Below are positions 8,401-16,935 of a DNA stretch of 64,000 nucleotides, in pieces. This stretch comes from CBDUXP01 sp965371225 [NCBI: uncultured bacterium] (GTDB lineage: Bacteria > Abyssobacteria > SURF-5 > CBDUXP01): positions 22,188 to 86,187 of the forward strand of contig CBDUXP010000012.1 in the NCBI GenBank assembly GCA_965371225.1, in the 5' to 3' direction. The notes under the pieces are model-generated. The model did no database searches and had not been told where the DNA came from. It was given only the letters and a program-made list of their open reading frames with translations. Position 1 is the stretch's first letter. Each line of letters opens with the position of its first letter. The translations under genes and the position numbers were made by a program.

Positions 8401-9573
8401 TCAGTCCAGGTATTCGTCGAGAATGGCCGCGCGGTCGGCGTCCAGGTCGGGGGCCGGCGCGCGGGTGGGCGGATCGGCGAAGTCCGAGAACTTGATCGGA
8501 TTGCCGGCCATCCGCAGCGGGCCGGCGGCCGCATCCTCGGCGCGCACGATCATGTTGCGCGCCGCCACCTGCGGATCGTTCAGTACGTCTGCGACCGAGT
8601 TGATAGGTCCGCAGGGCACCCCCGCGTCCGCGAGCACGCGCAGCCACTCGGGCCCGTCGCGCGTTTGCAGTGCGGATTCCAGTTCGTGCTTGAGCGCGTC
8701 CGCACCACGCGTGCGCAAGGCGTTTGTGGCAAAGTCCGGATGCGTGGCCAAGTCCGGCCGCCCCACCGCCGCACACAGTTTCCCGAACAGGTCATCATTG
8801 CCCGCGGCGATGATGATCGCGCCGTCGCGCGCGCGAAACGCGTCGAACGGGGTAATCGACGGGTGCCGCGCCCCCAGCGGTCCGGGGACGGCGCCTGTCG
8901 CAAGGTACCGGGCAATCGCGTTTTCCAGCACGGCCACCTGACAGTCCAGCATGGCCACGTCGATCATCATGCCTGCGCCGGTCCGCGCACGATGATGGAG
9001 CGCGGCATTCACGCCGATCGCCGTGAAGAGCCCCGCAATGATGTCCCCCACCGAACTGCCTACGCGCGTCGGCGGTCCGCCCGGTTGCCCCGTCAGGCTC
9101 ATGATCCCGCCCATCCCTTGCACGACCACGTCGTAGGCCGGACGCCCCGCGTACGGGCCCGTGTGGCCGAAACCGGAGGTGGCCGCATAGATCAGCGCCG
9201 GGTAGCGCGCGTGCAGCGTCGCCCACCCGTACCCGAACCGTTCCATGGCGCCGGGACTGAAGTTTTCCACGAGCACGTCCGCGCCCGCCAGCAAGCTCTC
9301 GAAAATCCCCCGGTCGGCCGCCGCCTTGAGATCCAGCGCGATGCTTTCTTTCCCCCGGTTCAGGGACATGAAGTAGGCGGACTTCGACCCGATGAACGGC
9401 CCGTATGCCCGCGCATCGTCGCCGTCCCCGGGCCGCTCGACCTTGATCACCCGTGCGCCCAGATCGGCCAGCACCATCGTGCAATACGGGCCGGCGAGCA
9501 CGCGCGTCAGGTCGATGACGGTGATGCCCGCCAAGGGGCCCGGTTGCGCCGACCGTGTCTGTTCCGCGTGCAT
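8401..9573 (-). CDS. CaiB/BaiF (class III) CoA-transferase
   Basis: Transfers CoA between carboxylic acids through an enzyme-bound aspartyl-CoA. The 390-residue protein opens with LAGITVIDLTRVLAGPYC and ADLGARVIKVERPGDGDDAR, the family N-terminus. It has the probable catalytic Asp in SSVGDIIAGLFTAIG, and GHTGPYAGRPAYDVVVQGMG upstream of it. Start ATG at 9573 lacks a clear ribosome site but is the only good choice before family homology begins. Neighbours do not define the substrate; with the CaiC-like ligase nearby, a role in carnitine, bile-acid or branched acyl-CoA metabolism is possible but unproven. Confidence 0.92.
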   Translation of the reverse strand: MHAEQTRSAQPGPLAGITVIDLTRVLAGPYCTMVLADLGARVIKVERPGDGDDARAYGPFIGSKSAYFMSLNRGKESIALDLKAAADRGIFESLLAGADVLVENFSPGAMERFGYGWATLHARYPALIYAATSGFGHTGPYAGRPAYDVVVQGMGGIMSLTGQPGGPPTRVGSSVGDIIAGLFTAIGVNAALHHRARTGAGMMIDVAMLDCQVAVLENAIARYLATGAVPGPLGARHPSITPFDAFRARDGAIIIAAGNDDLFGKLCAAVGRPDLATHPDFATNALRTRGADALKHELESALQTRDGPEWLRVLADAGVPCGPINSVADVLNDPQVAARNMIVRAEDAAAGPLRMAGNPIKFSDFADPPTRAPAPDLDADRAAILDEYLD

Positions 9574-9704
9574 CGCGTTTAAAAAAGTGCGGGGTCGGGC
9601 GAGCTGGTATTAACGTCCCTCAGCCGAGGGAGGCAACCGGATCCACCCCGGACCCGTCCGACCCGGCCAAGTGTACTCCGTCGCAGCCCGGTGCCTCATC
9701 CGTA

Positions 9705-10655
9705 TTACTCCTCGCGGAAGATGGCCACGTGCGCGTCTCCATCCGCCCTCACCCACGCGCGATACATGCCTGCCGTATTGAAGGGCAGCGCCACCCGGCC
9801 GGCGGCATCCACCGCGATGCAGCCCCCGCGCCCGTCCACGGCGGCCACCCGGTCGAGCGCCCGCTCGCACGCTGCCGCCACGTCCAGGCCGCCGAGGCGG
9901 AGCAGTGCGTCGACCTCGTGGGCGAACGCCGTACGGATGAACGCTTCCCCCTGCCCCGTGGCAGAAACCGCGCATGTGGCATCGTCCGCCCACGTCCCGG
10001 CGCCGATCAGGGCGCTATCGCTGGCGCGTCCCGGCCGGGCGTTCGTCATTCCTCCCGTCGACGTCGCCGCGGCAAGATGGCCGTGGGTGTCGCGGGCGAC
10101 GGCCCCGACCGTGCCGCCCACATCGTGGTCGAGGCGGACCTCGCCCTCCCGACGCGCGGCGGTGAGTTGCGCGCGACGCGCGGCGGTGACGAAGTACGCT
10201 TCATCCGCCAGGGCCAGTCCGCGCTCCCGCGCGAACTGCTCGGCCCCGTCTCCGCTGAGCAGCACGTGCGGCGTGTGGTCCATGACCTCGCGCGCGGCGA
10301 GGATGGGGTTGCGAATTGTGCGCGCGCCCGACACCGCGCCTGCGCGGCGGGCGTGCCCGTCCATGACCGCCGCGTCCAACTGGACGCCTCCCGCCGCCGT
10401 GAGGACCGCCCCGCGCCCCGCGTTGAAGAGTTCGCAGTCTTCAAGCACGACCACCACCCGCGCGACGGCTTCCACTGCGGACCCACCGGCCCCGAGCACT
10501 GCGCGGCCCGCGTCCAACGCGCCCAGCAGGGCGGTCCGGCACGCCGCCTCCCGCGTGGGATCCACCGAGACGCGTGTCAGCGGTCCGGCGCCCGCGTGAA
10601 TGGCCAGGGCGTGGCCGGGCGCGGCGACAGCCGAGGCGCCGTGCGTGCTCGCCAT
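9705..10655 (-). CDS. iaaA: Isoaspartyl peptidase/L-asparaginase (Ntn hydrolase)
   Basis: N-terminal nucleophile hydrolase of the plant-type asparaginase family that removes isoaspartyl residues or asparagine amide. It begins with ALAIHAGAGP. The self-cleavage site lies before the Thr of HDVGGTVGAVA, the new N-terminal nucleophile at about residue 182. STGGMTNARPGRASDS and IGAGTWADD follow as substrate-binding loops. Length (316 residues) fits the family precursor. The ATG at 10655 directly follows an alternative GTG at 10658; neither has a strong ribosome site. It is divergent from the globin gene. Confidence 0.92.
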   Translation of the reverse strand: MASTHGASAVAAPGHALAIHAGAGPLTRVSVDPTREAACRTALLGALDAGRAVLGAGGSAVEAVARVVVVLEDCELFNAGRGAVLTAAGGVQLDAAVMDGHARRAGAVSGARTIRNPILAAREVMDHTPHVLLSGDGAEQFARERGLALADEAYFVTAARRAQLTAARREGEVRLDHDVGGTVGAVARDTHGHLAAATSTGGMTNARPGRASDSALIGAGTWADDATCAVSATGQGEAFIRTAFAHEVDALLRLGGLDVAAACERALDRVAAVDGRGGCIAVDAAGRVALPFNTAGMYRAWVRADGDAHVAIFREE

Positions 10656-10787
10656 CACCAGTCAAGCAGCGACGCGGATGCGAGGCCGGTGAAGGGTTGC
10701 GTGGAACTGGACCAACTTGATCCGCATCATCCCATTCTACGGTGATGTGGCCACGGTGCCGCGATTCGTGAAAGGCGCAAAAATATT

Positions 10788-10860
10788 GATATTTCCGGGT
10801 GTTTTATTGGCAGAAATGGTATTATATTGCCCGCAGCGTGGGTGAGAAACGAAAGGAGTA
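10788..10860 (+). promoter_or_regulatory. AT-rich leader and ribosome site of the globin gene
   Basis: This is an abrupt AT-rich patch in GC-rich DNA, with TATTAT at 10820 as a possible -10 and AAAGGAG at about 10852-10858 as a strong ribosome site before the ATG at 10868. No convincing -35 box at 17 bases can be pointed to, so the promoter type is open. Confidence 0.4.
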
Positions 10861-10867
10861 ATCGAGC

Positions 10868-11278
10868 ATGGCTCTTGATCCAGCGGTATTACGGGAGAGC
10901 TTCAAGGCGATCAGCCACAAGGCCGAAGAGCTTTCTATTACGTTTTACGACACCCTATTCACACGATATCCTGCGGTGCGTCCCCTGTTTGACGAAACGC
11001 GCATGCCCGAACAGCGCCGGAAACTTATCCGGAGCATCGCCATGGTCCTGCGGAACTTGGAAGCGCCGGAGAAGCTGGCGCCCTACCTGCAAGGCCTCGG
11101 GCGGATGCACGTCGCTTACGGCGCGGTCCCGGACCACTACCCGGCCGTCGGCGAGTGTCTGCTCGCGGCCCTGGCTGAAACGGCGGGTCCCGCGTGGAAC
11201 GATGATCTCAATTCGGCGTGGGCCGAGGCTTACGGCGCCATCTCTGACCTGATGCTCGCCGGGGCCAATCAAGGCTAA
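10868..11278 (+). CDS. Single-domain bacterial haemoglobin (flavohaemoglobin-type globin)
   Basis: A 136-residue haem-binding protein. The helix-B ITFYDTLFTRYP (Tyr27 at the B10 position), Phe41 at CD1, Gln49 at E7 and the proximal His81 in GRMHVAYGAVPDHYPAVG are all in the register seen in Vitreoscilla haemoglobin and the globin half of Hmp. No flavin or FAD/NAD domain follows, so it is a stand-alone globin for O2 or NO binding, oxygen delivery or NO detoxification with a separate reductase. It is convergent with a methyl-accepting chemotaxis protein gene, but the two share no transcript. A strong hairpin follows its stop. Confidence 0.88.
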   Translation: MALDPAVLRESFKAISHKAEELSITFYDTLFTRYPAVRPLFDETRMPEQRRKLIRSIAMVLRNLEAPEKLAPYLQGLGRMHVAYGAVPDHYPAVGECLLAALAETAGPAWNDDLNSAWAEAYGAISDLMLAGANQG

Positions 11279-11304
11279 GCAGCCAGCACACGTGTAGACC
11301 CGGT

Positions 11305-11340
11305 GCATCACGGTCGCCACGGGGCTGGCGGCCGTGGTGC
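11305..11340 (+). terminator. Strong 15-bp hairpin after the globin gene
   Basis: Bases 11305-11319 pair with 11326-11340 over all 15 positions, two of them G-T wobbles, around a six-base loop. It starts 27 bases after the globin stop. There is no T-run behind it, so it is a transcript-end or stabilising structure and not a textbook intrinsic terminator. Confidence 0.5.
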
Positions 11341-11509
11341 GGGCTCACGATTCGCCGACAGCCCTCCACCGCTCGATTCCCACACGACCGGTGTAAACGC
11401 CGACCCCGGCATTTTCCCCCCGTACGTGTACGCCGCGCTAGCCGTGGAATGGTGCGCGAACTCGCGCTCTGTGCCTGCCCCGTCGGTCCACGCGCGGGGC
11501 TCCCGCCAC

Positions 11510-13564
11510 TTAGAAGTCCCGAAAATCCTCTTCTTCGAGCGGGATCGCTGAGGCCGGGGTGAGGGGGGCCGGTGGGCTCAGAGCGGGCGGCAGGGCCCCA
11601 ATCGCCGCGGAGGACATCGCCTCCCGGCGCCCCAGCCCGCTATCGTCGCCGGTCCACATATGGGTGGTACGCATGGCTGCATTGCCGTTGATGAGTTGTG
11701 AGAGGCTGCGCACCATGCCCATCATGCGCTCGGCCTGCGAATTCAACTGCTCCCCGGCGGCGGCGGACTCTTCGGCATTGGCGGCGTTGCTCTGGGTCAC
11801 CTGACTCATCAGGTTCATCGACTCATCCACCTGGCCGGCGCCGCCGGCCTGCTCTTGGGAGGCCGCCGCGATCTCATTGACGATCGTGGCTACCTTCAGC
11901 ACCCCCGTCCGGATTTCCTCGAGTTTCCCGCCCACCTCCTGAGCCGTGCGCGCGCCGCGCTCGGCATTGTTGGTGGACTCTTCAATGAGGTTGCTCGTCT
12001 CCTTGGCCGCTTGGGCACTGCGCTGCGCCAGGTTGCGCACCTCCTCGGCCACGACGGCGAACCCCTTGCCGTGTTCTCCGGCGCGCGCCGCCTCCACCGC
12101 GGCGTTCAAGGCCAGCAAGTTGGTCTGGAACGCGATCTCGTCAATCACCTTGATGATCTTCGACGTTTCGGACGCGGATTGCTGAATTTCCGCCATGGCT
12201 TCCTGCATCTGCGACATGCTCTCGCTGCCCCCTTCGACGGACTGCTGCGCCGTGCCCATGAGCGTCCCGGCTTCTTGCGCTTGGTCGGCGTTCTGCTGGG
12301 TCGACTGCGCGATCTCGGATACGGCGGACGAGGTCTGCTCCAAGCTGGCCGCCTGAGTCGTCGTCCCTTCCGCGAGGGATTGGCTGGAGGAAGACACCTG
12401 GTTCGAGGCGGCCTTCACCTGTTCCGCCCCGGCGAGCAACCCGGAAATGATGTCGGTGATCGGATTCGTAATGGACCGCACCAACCACAGGGAGAGGCCC
12501 AACCCCAGGAACACGATGACGGTTCCGCCCAGAACGAGGAAACGCGCGGCGGTGCCTTCGTAACTGGCGGCGGCTTCGGCTACCTGGGTGGTCCGGAAGG
12601 CTTGCCGCGCCAGGAGGACATCGACCGCTTGTGCCAACTCCGCCTCGGCGTCATCCACGTGTGCTTCCAGTAGGCGCGCCTGGGTGAGCTTCCGCGCTTG
12701 CAGCAGCTCAAACATCGCCTCGGCCAGGGAATCGAAATCGTCGTGCTGGGCCTTAAGCCGGGCAAGGCCATTCATGATCCGGGCCATATCCCTTGCATCC
12801 TCTTCCGTGTTCGCCGGCATTTCTCGCAGGAGACTTATGGTCGCCTGCAGCCGCGCATCCACTTGCGTGGCCAGAGCCTCAAAGGATTTCGTCTCCCGGG
12901 CGAACTGGTCCCGGGCTTTGGCCCCATCGTCCAAGCCGAACCGGATCGCCCGCTGCAGCGTGCTGGACTGCGCGAGCATAGGCGACTCGATAGTGGCAAC
13001 GGCTTCCGTCAGCGGAATGATCTCTTCGGCGAGGCGGGCCACCTCGTCCCCAATGCCGTTCATGGACCGCAGTGCGAACATGACCGTCCCGGTAAGAAAC
13101 ACCAGCAGCAGGGAAAAACCACCGACCAACCGCGCCCCGAGGGTCCATTGCAGCCCGGTCCGGCCTCGATGGTCCTTCACGCGAGCGTGGAACACGGTCA
13201 AGCCCACCGCTACCGCCGCGATGAGCAGCCCAGCGGCGTATCTGGCGCCATTGCCGAACCCGGACCGCGTCACGGCTTTATCGTGATCGGCGGCTGCGCG
13301 ATGCCGTTCCACCTGCCGGAGCAGCGCATCGACCGCCTCTCGGTCAGCGCCAGCTGTGCTTCCCGGCACCGCCTCCCCCACGGCGGCCAGCGCCCCGCTG
13401 GGATCCGACTCGGCGCTGGCGAGCACCAGAATGTCCGCGATGTCGGCGTCGGATAGCCGTTCCGCGGCCGCGCTGTGCGCCAGGAGCCCCAGGCAGCCGA
13501 AGAGAAGACTCGCCAGGGCGAGGCGAGCAGTAATCGTCTGAATCGTCTGAAGGCTCCGGATCAT
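11510..13564 (-). CDS. Methyl-accepting chemotaxis protein with an extra N-terminal exported domain
   Basis: Signals to CheA/CheW in response to a periplasmic or membrane stimulus. From the ATG at 13564 (GGAG eight bases upstream) the protein has 684 residues: a signal-like hydrophobic stretch at 13-34, a small exported segment to about 105, then membrane helices near 106-126, 145-165 and 341-362. A helical periplasmic domain lies between the last two. The signalling tip [20 protein letters not shown] is intact. A normal HAMP domain is not evident: after RSITNPI the signalling coiled coil starts almost at once. The C-terminus EEEDFRDF is the acidic, aromatic tail often found on receptors. No che genes are nearby. 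Confidence 0.93.
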   Translation of the reverse strand: MIRSLQTIQTITARLALASLLFGCLGLLAHSAAAERLSDADIADILVLASAESDPSGALAAVGEAVPGSTAGADREAVDALLRQVERHRAAADHDKAVTRSGFGNGARYAAGLLIAAVAVGLTVFHARVKDHRGRTGLQWTLGARLVGGFSLLLVFLTGTVMFALRSMNGIGDEVARLAEEIIPLTEAVATIESPMLAQSSTLQRAIRFGLDDGAKARDQFARETKSFEALATQVDARLQATISLLREMPANTEEDARDMARIMNGLARLKAQHDDFDSLAEAMFELLQARKLTQARLLEAHVDDAEAELAQAVDVLLARQAFRTTQVAEAAASYEGTAARFLVLGGTVIVFLGLGLSLWLVRSITNPITDIISGLLAGAEQVKAASNQVSSSSQSLAEGTTTQAASLEQTSSAVSEIAQSTQQNADQAQEAGTLMGTAQQSVEGGSESMSQMQEAMAEIQQSASETSKIIKVIDEIAFQTNLLALNAAVEAARAGEHGKGFAVVAEEVRNLAQRSAQAAKETSNLIEESTNNAERGARTAQEVGGKLEEIRTGVLKVATIVNEIAAASQEQAGGAGQVDESMNLMSQVTQSNAANAEESAAAGEQLNSQAERMMGMVRSLSQLINGNAAMRTTHMWTGDDSGLGRREAMSSAAIGALPPALSPPAPLTPASAIPLEEEDFRDF

Positions 13565-14065
13565 GTGTCCCACTCCGTGCAACTGGCGCGTAGCGGCGCC
13601 AGGGTCTCTATTTCCGCGTGCGACGCGTGCGACCATGGTCCCGACAACTGTCGGACTCGCCTCATGGCCAGTCGGTCGCCGCGTGCGCGAGATCTATCGC
13701 GTCAGGCTTTGGGGCGGGGCCCGTCTCCTCTCCTGAGCGTGCGTTTTGCCATCGCGGACCCAGACAGACCCACGAAAGCCACGGCCCAGTATACTGAAAA
13801 AAGCTGATATTCTCTATATCGATGTTATAGCCCAGCAGAAATTGCGGCATGAGAGATGCGCATACAACATAAGCTCCCATTATCGGCATAGGAAAATTGT
13901 TGGAGCACTCCTAGTCAAGTGGCCCGACACCAACAGCGGCGTACATCGCCAGCGAGGGTCCGAGCGAGCCCAGCAGCGCCGACGGGATCGGCTGTCCGCG
14001 GTCTGGTCCCAGCACCCCCTCCCTCTTCGGGGGGTCGAGGCATCGGTGGGTCGTGCGGCGCGGCG
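13565..14065. other. Intergenic stretch without a convincing gene
   Basis: About 500 bases between the divergent chemoreceptor and small membrane protein genes. A low-GC island sits at about 13790-13910, which is probably the promoter area of the chemoreceptor. No FliA-type promoter was found. Short frames in it show no recognisable protein features. Confidence 0.5.
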
Positions 14066-14094
14066 TTGACCTGGGCTGGTGGCCGGGCTATACT
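14066..14094 (+). promoter_or_regulatory. Sigma-70 type promoter
   Basis: TTGACC at 14066-14071 and TATACT at 14089-14094 are separated by exactly 17 bases, close to the consensus. The predicted leader runs about 110 bases to the ATG at 14211 of the small membrane protein. Confidence 0.7.
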
Positions 14095-14210
14095 AAAGAA
14101 GATAAAGTAGTCTTGTATCCGGTTCCTGGGCCGGTCCCGGGCAGGTGGATGCGCGAGGGCCGGAAACCCCCCGCCCACCACCATCACACGCGTAGTGCGG
14201 AGGTGCCCCC

Positions 14211-14504
14211 ATGACTGAACAGATGCTCGCTCCCCCTTCATCCCCCCGAGCCCCCGCGGCCCCGAGCGCGCCGGCGCTGGCCGAGGTGGCGCCCGCCGTC
14301 ACTGGCGCGCCAGCGATCCTGCGGCACCCGGTGGTGCTCATGGGCAGTGTGTTCGCCTTCGCGGTGTTCGGCCTCTGCTACAGCATGTTCCAGGTGGCGA
14401 CCCCCCAACTCATTGGCATGAGCGCGTGGGTCGTGCCTCCGCTGCTCATCCTCCTGGCGATCTGCGTCGCGCTCTTCATCGAGGGCCGGCCCCGGCACTC
14501 ATAG
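14211..14504 (+). CDS. Small two-helix membrane protein
   Basis: A 97-residue protein with a Pro/Ala-rich cytoplasmic N-terminus (to about residue 40) and two hydrophobic helices, VVLMGSVFAFAVFGLCYSMF and WVVPPLLILLAICVALFIEG. GGAGGTG precedes the ATG and a clear promoter lies 117 bases upstream, so it is very likely expressed. No family is recognised. It is followed by a hairpin shared with the convergent RRM gene. Confidence 0.7.
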   Translation: MTEQMLAPPSSPRAPAAPSAPALAEVAPAVTGAPAILRHPVVLMGSVFAFAVFGLCYSMFQVATPQLIGMSAWVVPPLLILLAICVALFIEGRPRHS

Positions 14505-14532
14505 CGCCCCCCGCTCTCCGCCGCAAAGGACA

Positions 14533-14562
14533 AGCGCCCAAACGTAAAAGCGTTCGGGCGCT
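14533..14562. terminator. Hairpin between convergent genes
   Basis: AGCGCCCAAACG and CGTTCGGGCGCT form a 12-base stem with one A-C mismatch around a six-base loop. It lies 28 bases after the small membrane protein stop and 46 bases after the RRM stop on the other strand, so it probably ends transcripts from both sides. There is no strong T-tract. Confidence 0.6.
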
Positions 14563-14607
14563 GGGATGCCGACCGCCGGACGGTTGGCGCCTACGTGAAG
14601 ATCGCGC

Positions 14608-14895
14608 CTACCACTGATCGCGGCGTGGTGGGCCGCCACCCCCACCCCGATCGTCTCTCGGCCGCGCTTCGTTCACGCGAAGCGGCCGCCCATCGAAGTC
14701 CGTCCCATCCAACGCGGAAATCGCCGCGCGTGCGTGCTCGTCGTTGGGCATTTCGACGAATCCAAACCCGCGGGACCGGCCGGTTTCGCGGTCGGTAATG
14801 ATCTTGGCGGATGATACATCACCATGGGCCTCGAACGTGGAACGCATGCTGTCCTCGGTCGAGCTATAGCTCAAGTTGCCAACGAAGATGTTCAT
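14608..14895 (-). CDS. RRM-domain RNA-binding protein
   Basis: A single RNA recognition motif of 95 residues: RNP2 is IFVGNL at 3-8 and RNP1 is RGFGFVEM near 43-50, followed by a Gly/Arg/Pro-rich tail (about 80-95) of the kind that helps RNA binding. Such proteins occur in cyanobacteria and many other bacteria and are often cold-induced, acting on mRNA stability or folding. GGGAGG lies at the correct distance before the ATG at 14895. The about 250-base upstream region contains small hairpins and no other gene. Confidence 0.93.
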   Translation of the reverse strand: MNIFVGNLSYSSTEDSMRSTFEAHGDVSSAKIITDRETGRSRGFGFVEMPNDEHARAAISALDGTDFDGRPLRVNEARPRDDRGGGGGPPRRDQW

Positions 14896-15150
14896 TTCAG
14901 AACCTCCCAGTCGCTAGTCCGGTCTCTCTTCCCTGCACCATCGCAACTGGGAAATCCTCCGGATGACGACCCTAATCATAGCCGGATTCCAAGCCTTGGG
15001 CCATTGGAATGCCCCGTGCGGGGCCGGATCGCGGGACGAGCCCCCGGCCAAAAGACGCTCCGCCGGCGCAGCTATGGCCACCGGGGAGACTTCCATCTCA
15101 CACTTCCCCGCGTCCCTCGCAGGACAGCTCGGAGTACGCCGCCTCCAGGT

Positions 15151-16878
15151 TTACGGGCCGTCCGAAAGCGAAAGCTGAATGGTCCCCAGCAACTGGACAG
15201 CGTCGCCGCCGGCCGGGAGCGCGAAAGCGCGGAGGGTCGTACCCGGCTCGGCTCGCGCGAAACCCAACCACCCGCACTGCACGCCGCGCGACCACGGGCG
15301 GGCGCTCCGGGGCTGCGGGCACGCGAGGGTCGTGGTCGCGAAACCGCAGATGAGGTCGGCATCATTCACGAGCACCACACGTTCCGCAGCCTCATGGCGA
15401 ACGGTCTCCCACGCCCAACCTTGAACGCGCCAGCCGCGGCCGCGGAGCCCCGCCCCCTCCGGCTCCTGCACGAGTTCCGCGGCCTCGATGCCGCCCTCCC
15501 ACGTGTGGTGCAGCGCGACCGGGTAGTGGAGGACCAGGCGCTGGCCGAGAAAATGGGGCCAGTCGGCGGCAAAGACGCTCAGCCGGTGGGCCTTGAGCAC
15601 CGGCCCCAGCATGGGGACGATTGCCGGGTAGTACGACAGATGCTCCAAGGCCGCTAGATCCCACACCCCCGCGATCACAGCCAGGGCGCCTTGCTCCCGC
15701 GTGTCGTGGATGCGCCGCGCCATCCGGCCAGCGGCAAGGTGCGTCGGCAACAGGAACAGGATCATAGCGAGGGCCACGCCGACGACGACCGCCCGGTGCG
15801 CCACTGGACGCTGCCGCACCTGCTGCGCCTGCACCACGAGGAGCGAAACCAGGCTGGCCCAATAGTAGAGGGCGGTGGTGGTGTAATAGTGTCCCAAGCC
15901 GACGGCCAGCGGTAGCATAACTCGGTGCAGCGCGACCGCGCCCGCTGATGCCAGCGTGAACCACAGGATCAAGAGGTGAATGTACTGGAAGCGTCCTAAT
16001 GCGCGGTACCGCCATCCGGCGTGTACGGTGACCGCCACACCGAGGACCAGGCCGACCGCACCAAAGACGCTCGCGACGGTCGGCGAGACGAAGAACGGCA
16101 GGCCCAATTCCCGCAGCAGAAATGCACTCCACTGGGGCGCCCAGAGAAACACGTAGGCGAACGACAGCGTGGCCGTATTGAGCGTGTTCCACCACAGGGC
16201 CACGAGGCTGCCGATCACAAGTAGGAGCAGTATTTCCCACCAGCGCGCGCGGAAGAGCGCCGCCTCGCAGACCATCAGGGGCCAGACGACCACCCCGTTG
16301 CTCATGGAAAAGGTCGCCACCACCGCGGCACCAATGGCGAGGCCGCCCCAGAGCCAGCGGCGACGCGTCGCCCTCGCGCCCGTCAGGAACGCGGCCAGCG
16401 AGATGATGCCGGCGGTTGCCGCGGCGTAGACCAGGACGAACGCCATCTGGAAACCCCAGAGCAGGTTTTCGATCTGTGTAGACGACAGCAGCAGCATGGG
16501 GTAGACGCCGACCAGAAACAGGGCCGTCCCGTGATCCGGTGGGCATTCCCGCCAGGCTTCGCGCACGTACAGGGCGCACGCAAACGCCTGGGTGAGCAGG
16601 ATGGAAGGTATCAGCAGTAGGTTGCGCCCGCCGAGCAGGAAGAGATCCGCCCAGTAGAACAGCCGCGGGAAGAAGACGACGTGGCTCATCCGCATGGGGC
16701 CGAAGCTCGCCAGGTCCGCTTGCCCGGCGTAGTACTTCCCCACCGTCACCACCTCCATCCACTGGTCTTGATAGAGCGCGGGCGAATAGCCGATCGCGAC
16801 AAACACCACCGTGCTGAGGACCACGAAAGCGGCCAGACCCCACCATAGAGACAGAAGAACCCGCGTGGTACTCGTCAT
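15151..16878 (-). CDS. Polytopic membrane protein, possible GT-C type glycosyltransferase
   Basis: About 575 residues with roughly a dozen hydrophobic helices in the first 430 residues and a C-terminal soluble domain rich in beta segments. The first extracytoplasmic loop (YQDQWMEV and following) carries acidic and aromatic residues, as GT-C transferases do, but no diagnostic motif is certain. The ATG at 16878 is taken as start; a GTG at 16929, just after the stop of the upstream amidohydrolase, is possible. The two genes are probably co-transcribed. The family is not firmly recognised, so function is a suggestion only. Confidence 0.65.
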   Translation of the reverse strand: MTSTTRVLLSLWWGLAAFVVLSTVVFVAIGYSPALYQDQWMEVVTVGKYYAGQADLASFGPMRMSHVVFFPRLFYWADLFLLGGRNLLLIPSILLTQAFACALYVREAWRECPPDHGTALFLVGVYPMLLLSSTQIENLLWGFQMAFVLVYAAATAGIISLAAFLTGARATRRRWLWGGLAIGAAVVATFSMSNGVVVWPLMVCEAALFRARWWEILLLLVIGSLVALWWNTLNTATLSFAYVFLWAPQWSAFLLRELGLPFFVSPTVASVFGAVGLVLGVAVTVHAGWRYRALGRFQYIHLLILWFTLASAGAVALHRVMLPLAVGLGHYYTTTALYYWASLVSLLVVQAQQVRQRPVAHRAVVVGVALAMILFLLPTHLAAGRMARRIHDTREQGALAVIAGVWDLAALEHLSYYPAIVPMLGPVLKAHRLSVFAADWPHFLGQRLVLHYPVALHHTWEGGIEAAELVQEPEGAGLRGRGWRVQGWAWETVRHEAAERVVLVNDADLICGFATTTLACPQPRSARPWSRGVQCGWLGFARAEPGTTLRAFALPAGGDAVQLLGTIQLSLSDGP

Positions 16879-16935
16879 GCTCGCGCGCGCCTGGCGGTGC
16901 GCCGGGGCGGTGAGCCGCGCGGCGGCCACCCGGGC

